A DNA stretch of 64,000 nucleotides, taken from Lautropia sp. (GTDB lineage: Bacteria; Pseudomonadota; Gammaproteobacteria; Burkholderiales; Burkholderiaceae_E). The stretch covers positions 4,375 through 68,374 of the forward strand of contig JAUNKF010000012.1 of assembly GCA_030532895.1 (NCBI GenBank), written 5' to 3'. The notes beneath the pieces are model-generated. The model made no database searches and was not told the DNA's origin. It saw nothing but the letters and a program-made list of their open reading frames with translations. The translations under genes and the position numbers were made by a program. Positions 46,001 through 55,566 of this stretch are shown piece after piece. Every line of letters begins with the position of its first letter. The stretch's first letter is position 1.

Positions 46001-47566
46001 TCAACCCAACCCAAGCTCGCCCCACATCCGGTCGACCTTCTGCTTCAGCTCGGTGGGCATCGTGATCGGTACGCCCCATTCACGGGTGGTTTCGCCCGGC
46101 CACTTGTTGGTGGCATCGATGCCGACCTTCGAGCCGAGGCCGCTCACGGGTGAGGCGAAGTCGAGGTAGTCGATGGGGGTGCTCTCCACCAGCGTCATGT
46201 CGCGCACCGGGTCGACGCGGGTCGTCATGGCCCAGATCACTTCCTGCCAGTTGCGGATGTCGATGTCGTCGTCCACCACGATGATGAACTTCGTGTACAT
46301 GAACTGCCGCAAGAAGCTCCAGATGCCGAACATCACGCGCTTGGCATGGCCGGCGTAGGCTTTCTTCATTGAGACGACGGCCAGCCGGTAGGAGCAGCCT
46401 TCAGGCGGCAGGTAGAAGTCGACGATTTCAGGAAACTGCCGGGTGAGCAGCGGCACGAAGACTTCGTTCAGCGCCACGCCGAGCACGGCCGGCTCATCGG
46501 GGGGTTTGCCCGTGTAGGTGGAGTGGTAGATGGCGTTGCGCCGCATGCTGATCCGGTCGACCGTGAAGACGGGGAACCAGTCCTGCTCGTTGTAATAGCC
46601 GGTGTGGTCGCCATAGGGGCCTTCAAGGGCCATTTCATAGCCGGTGAGCGCCGCCGGGGGCAAGGCGCCCTGCCAGCCGAGGGCACGGGCATGGGCCAGC
46701 GTCTTGCTGCCATCCGGGTCGGGTTGGAGCTGGCCTTCCAGCACGATCTCGGCTTTGGCGGGCACGTTCAGCTCGGTGCCAGGCACTTTCACCAGCTCGG
46801 TGCGGGCGCCCCGCAACAGGCCCGCAAACTGGTATTCCGAGAGGCTGTCGGGTACGGGGGTGACGGCGCCGAGGATGGTGGCCGGGTCGCAGCCCAGCAC
46901 GGTGGCCACCGCAAAGGGCGTGCCGGGCGACTGCTTGCGGTGCTCCTGGAAGTCGAGTGCGCCGCCCCGGTGAGCAAGCCAGCGCATGATGGTCTTGTTG
47001 CGGCCGATCACCTGCTGGCGGTAGATGCCGAGGTTCTGTCGCGTCTTGTTCGGGCCACGGGTGACGACCAGTCCCCAGGTGATCAGTGGGGCGGCATCGC
47101 CGGGCCAGCAATGCTGGATGGGGATCGTGCCCAGATCGACATCGTTGCCTTCGATGATGATCTCGCGGCACGGGCCGTGGCTGCTCACCTTGGGCGCCAT
47201 GTTCATCACCTGTTTGAGCACGGGGAACTTCTCCCAGGCATCCTTCAGCCCGCGGGGCGGCTCCGGCTCCTTCAGGTAGGCCAGTAGGCGCCCGACTTCA
47301 CGTAGCGCGGCCACCGATTCCTCGCCCATGCCCTGCGCCACTCGCTCGGGCGTGCCGAAGAGGTTGGTCAGCACCGGGTGAGACCAGCGCCGGCCGCCGT
47401 CGGCGGGGTGCTCGAAGAGCAGGGCGGGGCCGCCGGCCCGCAGCACGCGATCGGAGATTTCGGTCATCTCCAGGACGGGCGAGACCGGGGACTTGATCCG
47501 CTTCAGGTCGCCGCGGCTTTCAAGGTGCTGAATGAACTCCCGGAGGTCGGTGTAGCGAAGGGGCAT
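46001..47566 (-). CDS. ubiD: 4-hydroxy-3-polyprenylbenzoate decarboxylase
   Basis: UbiD, 521 residues, which uses prenylated FMN (made by UbiX) and metal to decarboxylate the ubiquinone precursor. [40 protein letters not shown] (split here), EIVLEGQL and [14 protein letters not shown] are family segments. It is complete and of normal length. It lies 160 bp upstream of ggt on the same strand. Confidence 0.95.
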   Translation of the reverse strand: MPLRYTDLREFIQHLESRGDLKRIKSPVSPVLEMTEISDRVLRAGGPALLFEHPADGGRRWSHPVLTNLFGTPERVAQGMGEESVAALREVGRLLAYLKEPEPPRGLKDAWEKFPVLKQVMNMAPKVSSHGPCREIIIEGNDVDLGTIPIQHCWPGDAAPLITWGLVVTRGPNKTRQNLGIYRQQVIGRNKTIMRWLAHRGGALDFQEHRKQSPGTPFAVATVLGCDPATILGAVTPVPDSLSEYQFAGLLRGARTELVKVPGTELNVPAKAEIVLEGQLQPDPDGSKTLAHARALGWQGALPPAALTGYEMALEGPYGDHTGYYNEQDWFPVFTVDRISMRRNAIYHSTYTGKPPDEPAVLGVALNEVFVPLLTRQFPEIVDFYLPPEGCSYRLAVVSMKKAYAGHAKRVMFGIWSFLRQFMYTKFIIVVDDDIDIRNWQEVIWAMTTRVDPVRDMTLVESTPIDYLDFASPVSGLGSKVGIDATNKWPGETTREWGVPITMPTELKQKVDRMWGELGLG

Positions 47567-47939
47567 GATCAGGGTGTCGGGTTGGCGTGAAGCGGATTTT
47601 GGCCCAGTTGACGATCTGATGCATCGTCAAAACTGGAGCTTGTGCCGTATTTCATTGATAATGTTGGTCAGATGACCGGGGTTTTACCCTGAAAAACGTT
47701 GTTTTATTGTCGAAGCGGCAACCGTTTGACGGCTGGCCGCTTACAGTTGTTCGTTCTTACTGGCGTATCAGGCTGTTTGGCGGCCGAACGTCGGGGCATG
47801 GGTGCATCAGCCATCGTGCAGCGTGGTTCATGGCGGCGAGCCGGATATCGGGCCGCGAGTTCTCCTTTCCGCGCGAACGGTGGCATCTTGGATCGCTGCT
47901 CATGCCATTGTGGTGCCGTGTGATCAGGAGCCTGTGTTT
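47567..47939. other. divergent intergenic region, 373 bp
   Basis: Between ubiD (minus) and the transglycosylase (plus). GACGAT ... ATCGTC (about 47605-47628) forms a short inverted repeat. No gene is supported; short frames here lack any family resemblance. Confidence 0.4.
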
Positions 47940-49067
47940 ATGCCAGCCAACCGGATGCTATCGATCGAATCTGCCGACCCTGTCCGGCAGAGCTTCATGC
48001 TGACCGACCTGTTGGCAGGGCTGGGGCTGGTGCGCTTCTGTCGCAGTCATGTGCTGATGGCCGTGCTGGCCGGCTCTGCCTGGTTGATGGCCACGCCTGC
48101 AGCCGAGGCCAGGGTGAGCGAGGCAGCGCCGGTGGTTCAACGCACGACGCCTTCGGGCAGCAAGGCGGCCAGCAGCCGCGCCAGTGACTCGAAGGCGGTG
48201 GCGGGGACGGCTGCAGCAAAATCCACGAAGAAGGCCGCAGCCTCTTCCACGAAGACCAAGGCGTCGAGCACGGCACGTGCCAAGACGGCCAGCAAGCAGG
48301 CATCGGCCAAGCGCAGCGCTTCGGCCGAAAAATCCGCCAAACCTGCAAAATCCACCAAGGCAGTGGCTGCCAATCGGGCTTCAGCTGGCAAGAAATTGGC
48401 CAAGTCGGGCACGGCGTCGAGCAAACGGGCTGCCGGCACCAAGGCCGTGGCCGGCAGGAGCCAGGCAGGTAGCCAGACCAGGCGGCTCTCGAACCGTGAG
48501 CAGTATCACGCTGCGGCCCGCAAGGTGGCACTGGCCGACAACGGCCCGATCCGCCTGAACCGTGCCCAGCGGGGCGTGGTGCAGCACATCTCCCGCAAGT
48601 ACCGGGTCAAGCCCACTTCGATCGAGCGTTATGTCAGCTACGCCTATCAATCGGGCCGTGCCTACAACCTCGATCCCTATCTGATCCTCGCCGTCATGGC
48701 GACCGAGTCGAGCTTCAACCCGAAGGCTGAGAGCCGCGTCGGGGCGCAGGGCTTGATGCAGGTTCATACCCGGATGCACAAGGATCGCTTCAAGCCCTAT
48801 GGCAGCACGAAGATGGTGTGGCAGCCTCGGGTCAACATCCAGGTGGGTACGAGCATTTTGGCCGATTACATCAAGCGCTATGGCTCCGAGCGCCGCGCAC
48901 TGAAAGCCTATGTGGGGGCGGCCAACCTCTCGCATGATTTCGGTTATGGCCGCAAGGTGCTGAAGCGCCGAGACGAGTTCCTGTCGGTGTCGGTGGCAGC
49001 CCGTAACGGTGGGCCGTCGCAGGCAGCGGCTTCGCAGGCTGGGCGCCGGAAGACGGCTGACCTCTGA
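47940..49067 (+). CDS. lytic transglycosylase with histone-H1-like segment
   Basis: Peptidoglycan lytic transglycosylase of the SLT family. The catalytic Glu is in MATESSFNPKAES, followed by GAQGLMQVHTRMH and AYVGAA. A signal segment (LMAVLAGSAWLMATPAAEA) precedes a region of about 120 residues made of Lys/Ala/Ser repeats (KSTKKAAASSTKTKASSTAR), like the tail of histone H1 or AlgP. That strongly cationic stretch could bind peptidoglycan, teichoic-like polymers or nucleic acid. AGGAG nine bases before the ATG at 47940 supports this start. It is 375 residues long. Confidence 0.85.
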   Translation: MPANRMLSIESADPVRQSFMLTDLLAGLGLVRFCRSHVLMAVLAGSAWLMATPAAEARVSEAAPVVQRTTPSGSKAASSRASDSKAVAGTAAAKSTKKAAASSTKTKASSTARAKTASKQASAKRSASAEKSAKPAKSTKAVAANRASAGKKLAKSGTASSKRAAGTKAVAGRSQAGSQTRRLSNREQYHAAARKVALADNGPIRLNRAQRGVVQHISRKYRVKPTSIERYVSYAYQSGRAYNLDPYLILAVMATESSFNPKAESRVGAQGLMQVHTRMHKDRFKPYGSTKMVWQPRVNIQVGTSILADYIKRYGSERRALKAYVGAANLSHDFGYGRKVLKRRDEFLSVSVAARNGGPSQAAASQAGRRKTADL

Positions 49068-49099
49068 TCTGAGGCCGCTTCATCACATGCGCTGGCGCC

Positions 49100-50932
49100 T
49101 TGGTTGAGAGGCACGATTCATTCGCGTTTGCCCGTCTGGTTCAGCGCCTGCGCCGTCAGGTGTGCGGCCAGACCGAGCTGCTGACGGCCGGGGCACTTTA
49201 CGACCCTGCCTGGTGGCAAGGGGATGCTTCATCTGCCGGGCAGGCATCGCGTCAGATCCCTTCTGCCGTGTCTGGCAGGTCGTCTGACCCCCGCCATTAC
49301 CCGTCTTCTTCCTCCTCGGTTTCTTTCCCGCCCTTGGCGCAGGCGTTGCCGCGGGCTTCGATGCCGGTGTGCCGTCTGAGTCCGGCCACCGAGTCTGATG
49401 TGGCCGAGGCGATGATCATCGCGGCCGATGAAGGGCTGCCCGTCTTTTTCGGTACTCAGCTGCCGCCGTCGGTGTGGTCTGGATTTGATGATCTGCCGGG
49501 CAAATCGCTGGGTTCAGGTGCGCGTCGCGCCAGTCTTTCGGCAGTACAGGGTGAGGGCGCTGTGCTGGTGGACGCTACCGACAGCCTGAACGGCATCGGC
49601 CGTTTCGATACCGACCGGGGGCTGATCGAGGTGATGCCCGGCCTGACGCTGAACGCGCTGAATCGGGCTGTGGCTCCGCAGGGCTGGTGGCTGCCGATTG
49701 AAAGCGGTGTGCACGCTGGGGCGACGGTGGCGGGCGCCGTGGCTGCCCATGCGGGCGCCGCCGCTTGGGCTTGGGGGACGGTGGCAGACCGACTGGCGGG
49801 TATCGATCTGTTGTTGCCGGATGGCACGGCGCAGCTCTTTGGCCCGTTTGGGGCGGCCTCGTCCATCAGTTTGAAGAGCGGGCGGGCGGGCAAGCTCGTC
49901 TCCGGACTGTTCAGTCAAGCGCTTGAGGTGCAGGCCGACATTGCCCCGCATTGGCCCTATGGCTTGAGGGCGCCGGGCGGTTATCTGATCGACAGCTTTC
50001 ATCCTCGGCCTGGGCGTCCCTACACGGCCGATGGCTCGGTGAATCTGGCCCATCTGCTCGCAGGGTCTGCGGGTACGTTGGGCTGGTTCAGCCGCTTGCA
50101 CCTGAAACTGATGCGTCGGCCGACAGCTTCCCGCTGGCTGCTGGCGGGCTTTGCAGGGGCTGCCGATGCCTTGTCCGTGATGCCGGCAGTGCTGGGCTTC
50201 AAGCCGACGGCCGTGGTGTTGCTGGCGGCTGAGGACATCCAGCGTCTGGCGCTTTCATCCGATGCGTCTGACCGGGCCTTGATGGCAGCCCATCCTTGTG
50301 GGAAGGGGGAGGATGCGTCCGGTGCTGCACTGCTGATGCGTTTTTCGGGTGATGAGGCCGCAGATCTGGTGTCACGGGTGAGGCAGCTTGAGCGTTGGCT
50401 TGTCGATGCCCAGTCTGGGATGGGTTGGTTCAGCCGCGAGGCTGTCGATATCGGTCATTTGCCGTGGCAGGCTGGGCGCACAGATGTGCCCGTGAGCTGG
50501 CAGCTCATGGATCAATGCGTGTGGCCGGCCTGGCCCTCGATGCCGGCTTTGCAGGCGGCGCTGGATAGTTGCATGCGCTCGTTTGCGCAGGCCGGGTTGG
50601 CGCCGGCGCTGATGAAGCAGCTGGGCGTTGGCTGGCGTTTGGCGCTGCCGGCTCAGCCACCGGCACGTTTAGGTGGCTGGGTGCGTTCGGTGGATGAGGC
50701 GCTGAAGGGCACCGGGGTTCGGGTGGCCTGGCAAGGTCGGCCTGCCACGGGTGAGGTTCTTGTGCGTCTGTTGCCCGGCCCGCTTGATAGTCGAGAAGGC
50801 TGGGCGCAGTTGGCGCGGGTATTGGGCCGTGCCGGGCAGGTGGTCTGGCCCGAGTCACTGAGCCAGGCCTTTGCCCGGATTCGTCAACAATTTGATCCGG
50901 CCGGCGTGCTGGCGGGAGCCTGGCACGTCTGA
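49100..50932 (+). CDS. FAD-binding PCMH-type oxidoreductase
   Basis: A 610-residue protein of the glycolate oxidase/D-lactate dehydrogenase (GlcD/GlcE/YdiJ) superfamily. Visible parts are SPATESDVAEAMIIAADEGL, VMPGLTLNALNRAVAPQGWW, an Ala-rich FAD-binding stretch AGATVAGAVAAHAG, RAPGGYLIDSF and the C-terminal RIRQQFDPAGVL. The usual GG(N/S) nucleotide motif is altered and no Fe-S domain follows, so the substrate is unknown. The only start covering the N-terminal LTAGALYDPAWW is the TTG at 49100; no good Shine-Dalgarno is seen. Confidence 0.72.
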   Translation: MVERHDSFAFARLVQRLRRQVCGQTELLTAGALYDPAWWQGDASSAGQASRQIPSAVSGRSSDPRHYPSSSSSVSFPPLAQALPRASMPVCRLSPATESDVAEAMIIAADEGLPVFFGTQLPPSVWSGFDDLPGKSLGSGARRASLSAVQGEGAVLVDATDSLNGIGRFDTDRGLIEVMPGLTLNALNRAVAPQGWWLPIESGVHAGATVAGAVAAHAGAAAWAWGTVADRLAGIDLLLPDGTAQLFGPFGAASSISLKSGRAGKLVSGLFSQALEVQADIAPHWPYGLRAPGGYLIDSFHPRPGRPYTADGSVNLAHLLAGSAGTLGWFSRLHLKLMRRPTASRWLLAGFAGAADALSVMPAVLGFKPTAVVLLAAEDIQRLALSSDASDRALMAAHPCGKGEDASGAALLMRFSGDEAADLVSRVRQLERWLVDAQSGMGWFSREAVDIGHLPWQAGRTDVPVSWQLMDQCVWPAWPSMPALQAALDSCMRSFAQAGLAPALMKQLGVGWRLALPAQPPARLGGWVRSVDEALKGTGVRVAWQGRPATGEVLVRLLPGPLDSREGWAQLARVLGRAGQVVWPESLSQAFARIRQQFDPAGVLAGAWHV

Positions 50933-50970
50933 TTGCAGCCGGGCATGCGTCAGATACGCGAAAACGTCTG

Positions 50971-50987
50971 GTGCATAACACGCTCTA
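50971..50987 (-). repeat. tip of the dispersed inverted repeat
   Basis: On the minus strand TAGAGCGTGTTATGCAC, identical to the terminal bases of the 294-bp element at 55121. Its TAG is the stop codon of the MFS gene. Only 17 bases are conserved here. Confidence 0.6.
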
Positions 50988-52394
50988 AACGGCTGGTGTC
51001 TTTGGCCGATCATCCGGCAACTGCCAGAAGATCGCGGCCGAAGCGGCCGTGAGCAGGCCGATCAGGACGAAGGTGGCGCGGAAAGCCAGCAGGTTGCCGT
51101 CTTCGGGCTGGCTTTGGGTCATCGCCGAGAAGACGTGGAGCAGGGCGGCCGCGCAACTCACGCCCAGGCTCATGCCCAGCATCTGCACCATCGAAAAGAG
51201 GCTGTTGCCGCTGCCGGCCTGCTCGGGGCCAAGATCCTTCAGCGTGACGGTGTTCATGGCCGTGAACTGCGTCGAATTGATGGCACCGAAGCATGCCAGT
51301 TGGGTGGTGCGCAGCCACAGGGGCTGATCCGGCGTCATCAGGGCGATGCAGGCGAGCAGCGTGCCCAGCAGCAGCGTGTTGACGATCAGTACCCGGCGAT
51401 AGCCATGACGGGTGATGATGCTGGTGATGGCGCGTTTGGCGCCGATGCTGGCCAGTGCCACCGGTAGCAGCATCATGCCGGCCTCGGCGGGAGAGAAGCC
51501 CATCGCCAGCTGCAACAGGAGCGGCATCAGGTAGGGCATGGCGCCCGAGCCGATGCGGGCGAAGAGGTTGCCCAGAATGCCGACGCGATAGCTCGGTACC
51601 GAAAAGAGCGAGGGCGGGAAGAGGGGGTGCGGGATGCGGCTGGCATGCAGCCAGTAGGCTGCCAGTGCCGCCAGACCGGCCACGATCAGTACGGCAACGG
51701 CCAGACGCCCCCAACCGAGGGTACCCAGCCCATCGAGGGCGAGTGAGAGTGCCGTCATCGCCAGAATCAGCATCAGGAAACCGGCCAGATCGAAACGACC
51801 CACATTGGTGCGGCGCAGATTGGGCATGAAGCGTCGTGTGGCCAGTGCGCCGAGCAGTCCGATGGGCAGGTTGATCAGGAAGATCCACTGCCAGGAGGCA
51901 TGTTCCACCAGCCAGCCGCCGAGGCTTGGGCCGATCAGTGGGCCGACCAGACCGGGGATGGCAACGAAGCTCATGGCGGCCAGAAACTGCTCGCGTGGCA
52001 CGTGGCTGAGGATGGCGAGTCGGCCGACGGGAAAGAGCATGGCCGCCCCCAAACCCTGCAGGATGCGGGCGGCCACCAGCTGGCTGAGGCTGTTGGCGAG
52101 TGCACAGGCGGCTGAGCCAAGGGTGAAGAGGCAGATGGCCAGACAGAAGACGTTGCGGGTGCCAAAACGTTCGGCGAGCCACCCACTGGCGGGAATGACG
52201 GCAGCCATGGTCAGCATGTAGCTGACGACGACCGCCTGCATGCTGAGCGGGCTTTCACCCAGCGCGGCTGCCATGCTGGGCAGTGCCGTGTTGACGATGG
52301 TGCCGTCGAGGGTCTGCATGAAAAAGCCGATGGCCACGAGCCACAGCAGGGGTTTGACCTGAATGGCGGGCGCTGAAGGGGAGATGGCAGTCAT
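50985..52394 (-). CDS. MFS drug-efflux transporter (DHA2, MdtD-like)
   Basis: A 469-residue, 14-helix major-facilitator drug:H+ antiporter. LDGTIVNTALPSMAAALGES near the N-terminus is motif D1; GWLAERFGTRNVF is motif A; and GPLIGPSLGGWLVEHASWQW (split) is motif C. It resembles MdtD/YegB more than EmrB in size. No periplasmic adaptor is adjacent. Substrates are unknown. Its stop codon falls in a repeat tip. Confidence 0.88.
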   Translation of the reverse strand: MTAISPSAPAIQVKPLLWLVAIGFFMQTLDGTIVNTALPSMAAALGESPLSMQAVVVSYMLTMAAVIPASGWLAERFGTRNVFCLAICLFTLGSAACALANSLSQLVAARILQGLGAAMLFPVGRLAILSHVPREQFLAAMSFVAIPGLVGPLIGPSLGGWLVEHASWQWIFLINLPIGLLGALATRRFMPNLRRTNVGRFDLAGFLMLILAMTALSLALDGLGTLGWGRLAVAVLIVAGLAALAAYWLHASRIPHPLFPPSLFSVPSYRVGILGNLFARIGSGAMPYLMPLLLQLAMGFSPAEAGMMLLPVALASIGAKRAITSIITRHGYRRVLIVNTLLLGTLLACIALMTPDQPLWLRTTQLACFGAINSTQFTAMNTVTLKDLGPEQAGSGNSLFSMVQMLGMSLGVSCAAALLHVFSAMTQSQPEDGNLLAFRATFVLIGLLTAASAAIFWQLPDDRPKTPAV

Positions 52395-52640
52395 GGGGCG
52401 TGTGAGGTATGGGGTCGTCCCCGTGTGGTGCCAAAACCCTGGTGTGGCGTCAGCGTGCCGGGACGAAGCAGCACATGACAGGTGCCAGGATCCGGTGCCG
52501 AGCAGCCAGGCTCTGCAAGGTCATGGCGGACATCGAACTCGTCTGAGCTGCCCACGCGTGGTGGCTGGGGTTGTGGTTGGTGCAGGGCTTTCCCTGGGGC
52601 TGGCTCTGTCGTAGGATGAGCCATCTTTTGGGAATGGCTC

Positions 52641-53321
52641 ATGAATCTGGCAGAACTGATTCAACGCATTTTATCGGGCAGGATCAAAGGCTGGCCCCGG
52701 CTGATCGGCATCGTCCTGCTGGTGCTCGTGCTCGGCTATTCGTGGTGGAGCGGGCAGGAACCGGATGGGACAGGCGGTTTTCAGACCTCGCCTTCCGTAC
52801 AGTCAGGGGCGGTCTTGACTGATCCGGGCCGCGCGGTGGACAAGGAACAGACCGAGGTGGATGTCGGCTCAGGTGCCGCATCCGCTTCTGCTTCAGATCC
52901 AGGCGACCAGGACGCTGACCGTCGTACTGGCTTCCCGTCACGGGAGCGTTCAAGCGAGTCAAGACGCGAGCCAAGATCAGGGCAAACGGCGAGAGACGGG
53001 GCCACGGCAAGGGTTGGGGTCAATGAGATCCTGGTCTCCGAATTGCCGAAGGAGGCGCAGGCCACGCTCGCGCTGATCCTGAAAGGCGGCCCCTATCCGT
53101 ATGAGAAGGACGGCACCGTCTTTGGCAACCGCGAAGGGTTGTTGCCGAAACAGCGTCGGGGCTACTACACTGAATACACGGTGCGCACGCCGAAGGTGAA
53201 CCACCGGGGCGCACGGCGGATCGTGGCCGGTGGCGCGGCTGGCCGCCTGGTCGAGTTTTACTACACGGATGATCATTATCAGTCGTTCAAGCGGATCAAG
53301 GGCGTCAATGCGACGGACTGA
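52641..53321 (+). CDS. barnase-family secreted ribonuclease
   Basis: A 226-residue protein with an N-terminal membrane/signal segment (LIGIVLLVLVLGYSWW), a long polar linker and a C-terminal barnase-type RNase domain. The domain has VFGNREGLLP, YYTEYTVRTP (catalytic Glu), GARRIV (Arg) and YTDDHYQSF (catalytic His), matching the barnase active site. The linker contains runs of Ser, Asp and Arg. A barstar-like inhibitor is encoded 175 bp downstream. It is probably an exported or membrane-tethered toxin. Confidence 0.87.
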   Translation: MNLAELIQRILSGRIKGWPRLIGIVLLVLVLGYSWWSGQEPDGTGGFQTSPSVQSGAVLTDPGRAVDKEQTEVDVGSGAASASASDPGDQDADRRTGFPSRERSSESRREPRSGQTARDGATARVGVNEILVSELPKEAQATLALILKGGPYPYEKDGTVFGNREGLLPKQRRGYYTEYTVRTPKVNHRGARRIVAGGAAGRLVEFYYTDDHYQSFKRIKGVNATD

Positions 53322-53385
53322 TCCCACCGAGCGGTTTATGCATGTGTTCGTGCCTGAGTAAAGCGCGCGTGCAAACCAGCGCCAG

Positions 53386-53452
53386 GGGTACGCTCAACAT
53401 CCTGTTGGACGGGTTCGGCGTACCCTGACAAAGCAGGCGGCTTTCGGCCGCC
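53386..53452 (+). terminator. two hairpins between barnase and barstar genes
   Basis: GGGTACGC (53386-53393)/GCGTACCC (53418-53425) is followed by GGCGGC/GCCGCC (53436-53452). Neither has a T run. They may attenuate or separate transcription of toxin and inhibitor. Confidence 0.45.
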
Positions 53453-53496
53453 GCTCACCCGGTTCCGTATACGGTCATTGAAGAAGATCGAAGCTC

Positions 53497-53919
53497 ATGA
53501 GTGCACTGTCGAACATCCCGAGACATGCGGTGTTGCCGCTCGGCGCCTATGACAAGGCCGGTCTTGAACGTGCTGCCCTGCGTGCCGACCAGATTCTGCT
53601 GCGTTGCGACTGTTCGGGGGCAGACAGCAAGGCGGCCGTGCTCAAGGCAATGGGTGAGGGCTTTGGCTTGCCGCCCTACTATGGGGGCAACCTCGATGCA
53701 CTGCATGATTGTCTGACGGATCTGAAGCCGTCGGACGATGCCAGCTCGCCTGGCTTCGTCGTGCTGATCGAGAATCTGCCGGATGCCAGTGTGCTGCCCA
53801 ACGATGAGCGTAGCGCCGTGCTGGACGTGTTCCGTGATGCGGCAGATTTCTTCTATGACGAGAACATCGCGTTCCGGGTGTTCTATTCGGTGCGTAAGCC
53901 AGCCGAAGTGTCTGGGTGA
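53497..53919 (+). CDS. barstar-family ribonuclease inhibitor
   Basis: A 140-residue cytoplasmic protein with the barstar core: FGLPPYYGGNLDALHDCLTD (Tyr, Asn, Leu, Asp interface) and an acidic C-terminal half. It should bind and block the barnase-type RNase encoded upstream. It has about 40 extra N-terminal residues relative to Bacillus barstar. A GAAGAAG stretch precedes the ATG. Confidence 0.9.
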   Translation: MSALSNIPRHAVLPLGAYDKAGLERAALRADQILLRCDCSGADSKAAVLKAMGEGFGLPPYYGGNLDALHDCLTDLKPSDDASSPGFVVLIENLPDASVLPNDERSAVLDVFRDAADFFYDENIAFRVFYSVRKPAEVSG

Positions 53920-53950
53920 TAGCCGCCCGGGTGCCGGCCATGTTTGCCCG

Positions 53951-54781
53951 TCACCCCAGGTCACCTAGGGTGGTTTGCAGCACCGACAGCCCGACGAGGC
54001 CCGCCGTTTCAGTGCGCAGCACCCGAGGGCCAAGGCCCGCAGGGAGCCAGCCGGCCTCGATGGCCAGTGTCAGCTCTTCCGCTGACAAACCTGATTCCGG
54101 CCCGCAGAGCAACCAGGCCGTTCGGGTGTCTGGCGCATCGAGACTTTGACGGGCCAGCGACGCATGCCCGGCTGGGTGGAGCACCCAGCGTTTTTCATCG
54201 GTTGACGGGGCGCCAAGGCTGCCCAGCCATGTTTTGAGCGGCTGGACAGGGGCCATCATTGGCAGGTGGTTGCGCTGAGACTGCATCGCAGCGGCCACCA
54301 CGAGCCGCTCCCAATGGGCCAAACGCTTGTCGGCACGTGAGGCGTCGAGCTTCACCAGACTGCGGGCCGACAGCAAGGGCACGATCATCGACACACCCAG
54401 CTCCACGGCCTTTTCGATGGTCCAGTCCATCTTGTCGGCCGTGCTCAGGCACTGGGCCAGACCCAGACGCACGGGGGGGAGCGCCTCGGGGGGCAGGGCG
54501 CTGAGCAGGCGAACGGTGGCGAGCTTCGTGCTCGCCAGCTCGGCCTGGTAGGCACGCCCCTGGCCGTCGAAAAGGGCCACTGCATCGCCTTCGCGCCGGC
54601 GCAACACGCGCAGCAGGTGGTGTGCCGAACTTTCATCAAGCTGGATCGGGCCGATGGAAGGGGGAAGGGGCAACGGTGCCAGCGTCGCATCGGCAGACTG
54701 CGGTTGACTGGGGGAGGGCCAGTCGAGCTGGTTCAGGGCAGGCAGGGTGGCGAGGGCTGGCACGAAGAGACGGGGTGTCAC
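53951..54781 (-). CDS. rsmE: 16S rRNA m3U1498 methyltransferase
   Basis: RsmE (SPOUT fold) methylates U1498 of 16S rRNA. HHLLRVLRRREGDAVALFDG, DWTIEKAVELGVSMIVPLLS (split), LCGPESGLSAEE and LGPRVLRTETA are signatures. The GTG at 54781 (VTPRLFVPAL) matches the usual N-terminus; the frame runs on to 54913 without similarity. A Pro/Ser/Gln-rich insertion of about 25 residues follows the first strand. Confidence 0.92.
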   Translation of the reverse strand: MTPRLFVPALATLPALNQLDWPSPSQPQSADATLAPLPLPPSIGPIQLDESSAHHLLRVLRRREGDAVALFDGQGRAYQAELASTKLATVRLLSALPPEALPPVRLGLAQCLSTADKMDWTIEKAVELGVSMIVPLLSARSLVKLDASRADKRLAHWERLVVAAAMQSQRNHLPMMAPVQPLKTWLGSLGAPSTDEKRWVLHPAGHASLARQSLDAPDTRTAWLLCGPESGLSAEELTLAIEAGWLPAGLGPRVLRTETAGLVGLSVLQTTLGDLG

Positions 54782-55120
54782 GGTACGATGGGTCAGGGAG
54801 ATGAAGGCCGTGTACCGGCCGGTGTCTGCGTGATGGGCGCAACCCGGCGATGACTGTCGCAGGGATGACGGCGGCGGGAAAGCGTGCACGGTCATGCGAG
54901 CGCACTGGCACATTGTGCACCTGATTCATGGCCGGGGGGAGGGCTTGGCAAGGCGCCTGATGTTCATGGTGGTGATGACCGCCATCATCGACCGTGCTGA
55001 TCAGGAAGAAAAGCATCGGTTTCACGGTATTTGACCATGAGCGCGGCTCAGGCATCCCAGCAGTATCGGACGCTTGGGGGGATGATTGAACCCGGATTCT
55101 GTGTGTTCCACCGGCGGTGG
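54782..55120. other. intergenic region
   Basis: From the rsmE start to the inverted-repeat element, nothing recognisable is seen; it holds the rsmE promoter on the minus strand. Confidence 0.4.
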
Positions 55121-55414
55121 CTAGAGCGTGTTATGCACTTATTCGTCCCCGCGCTGGCCCCAAAACCGCGGGCTGACAAGGCGCCACGCGCCGCTAAGGC
55201 TTGTGCCTTCGCAAGCGTGGCAACGCCGTCAGCGTGCGGTTTTGGGGCCAGCCCGAAGGGAAAGCCCCTCTGGGCGCGCAGCACCGCGTTGCCAACCCCT
55301 TGAAGCCATTGAGGATTCTGCGGGCTTGGCGGTGTCCCGGTATGTGAGGGACACGAAGTTCTGCACGCCCAGAGGGGCTTTCGCGGGGACGAATAAGTGC
55401 ATAACACGCTCTAG
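55121..55414. repeat. 294-bp MITE-like element with 33-bp perfect inverted ends
   Basis: Ends 55121-55153 (CTAGAGCGTGTTATGCACTT and on to CCCCGCG) and 55382-55414 are perfect inverted repeats beginning and ending with CTAG. Inside are two further palindromes: 16-bp perfect arms (CTGGCCCCAAAACCGC, 55154-55169/55236-55251) and 21-bp arms with one mismatch (AAAGCCCCTCTGGGCG..., 55261-55281/55361-55381). No protein is encoded. Partial relatives occur elsewhere in the window. This fits a non-autonomous mobile element or a large palindromic extragenic repeat. Confidence 0.85.
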
Positions 55415-55566
55415 TGCCCTGTCTGCCACCCAGGCCCCCAGTGGACTTGAGGCATCACCTGAGAAAATGCAAACAGCTGTTACAACGTGCTCCAGTATAC
55501 TTTGCAGAGGTTCGCAGTAACCGCTTCCAGCCTGTCTCTCCAACCGACACAGATAGTTATCTTGCC

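Noticed and set aside
43831..46065. 744-codon plus-strand frame opposite ggt
   Set aside because: Antisense of ggt, which has a full catalytic signature; the product is a Gly/Val/His shadow.
48140..48480. Lys/Ala repeat region as a tandem DNA repeat
   Set aside because: Codons vary; the repetition is at protein level within the transglycosylase.
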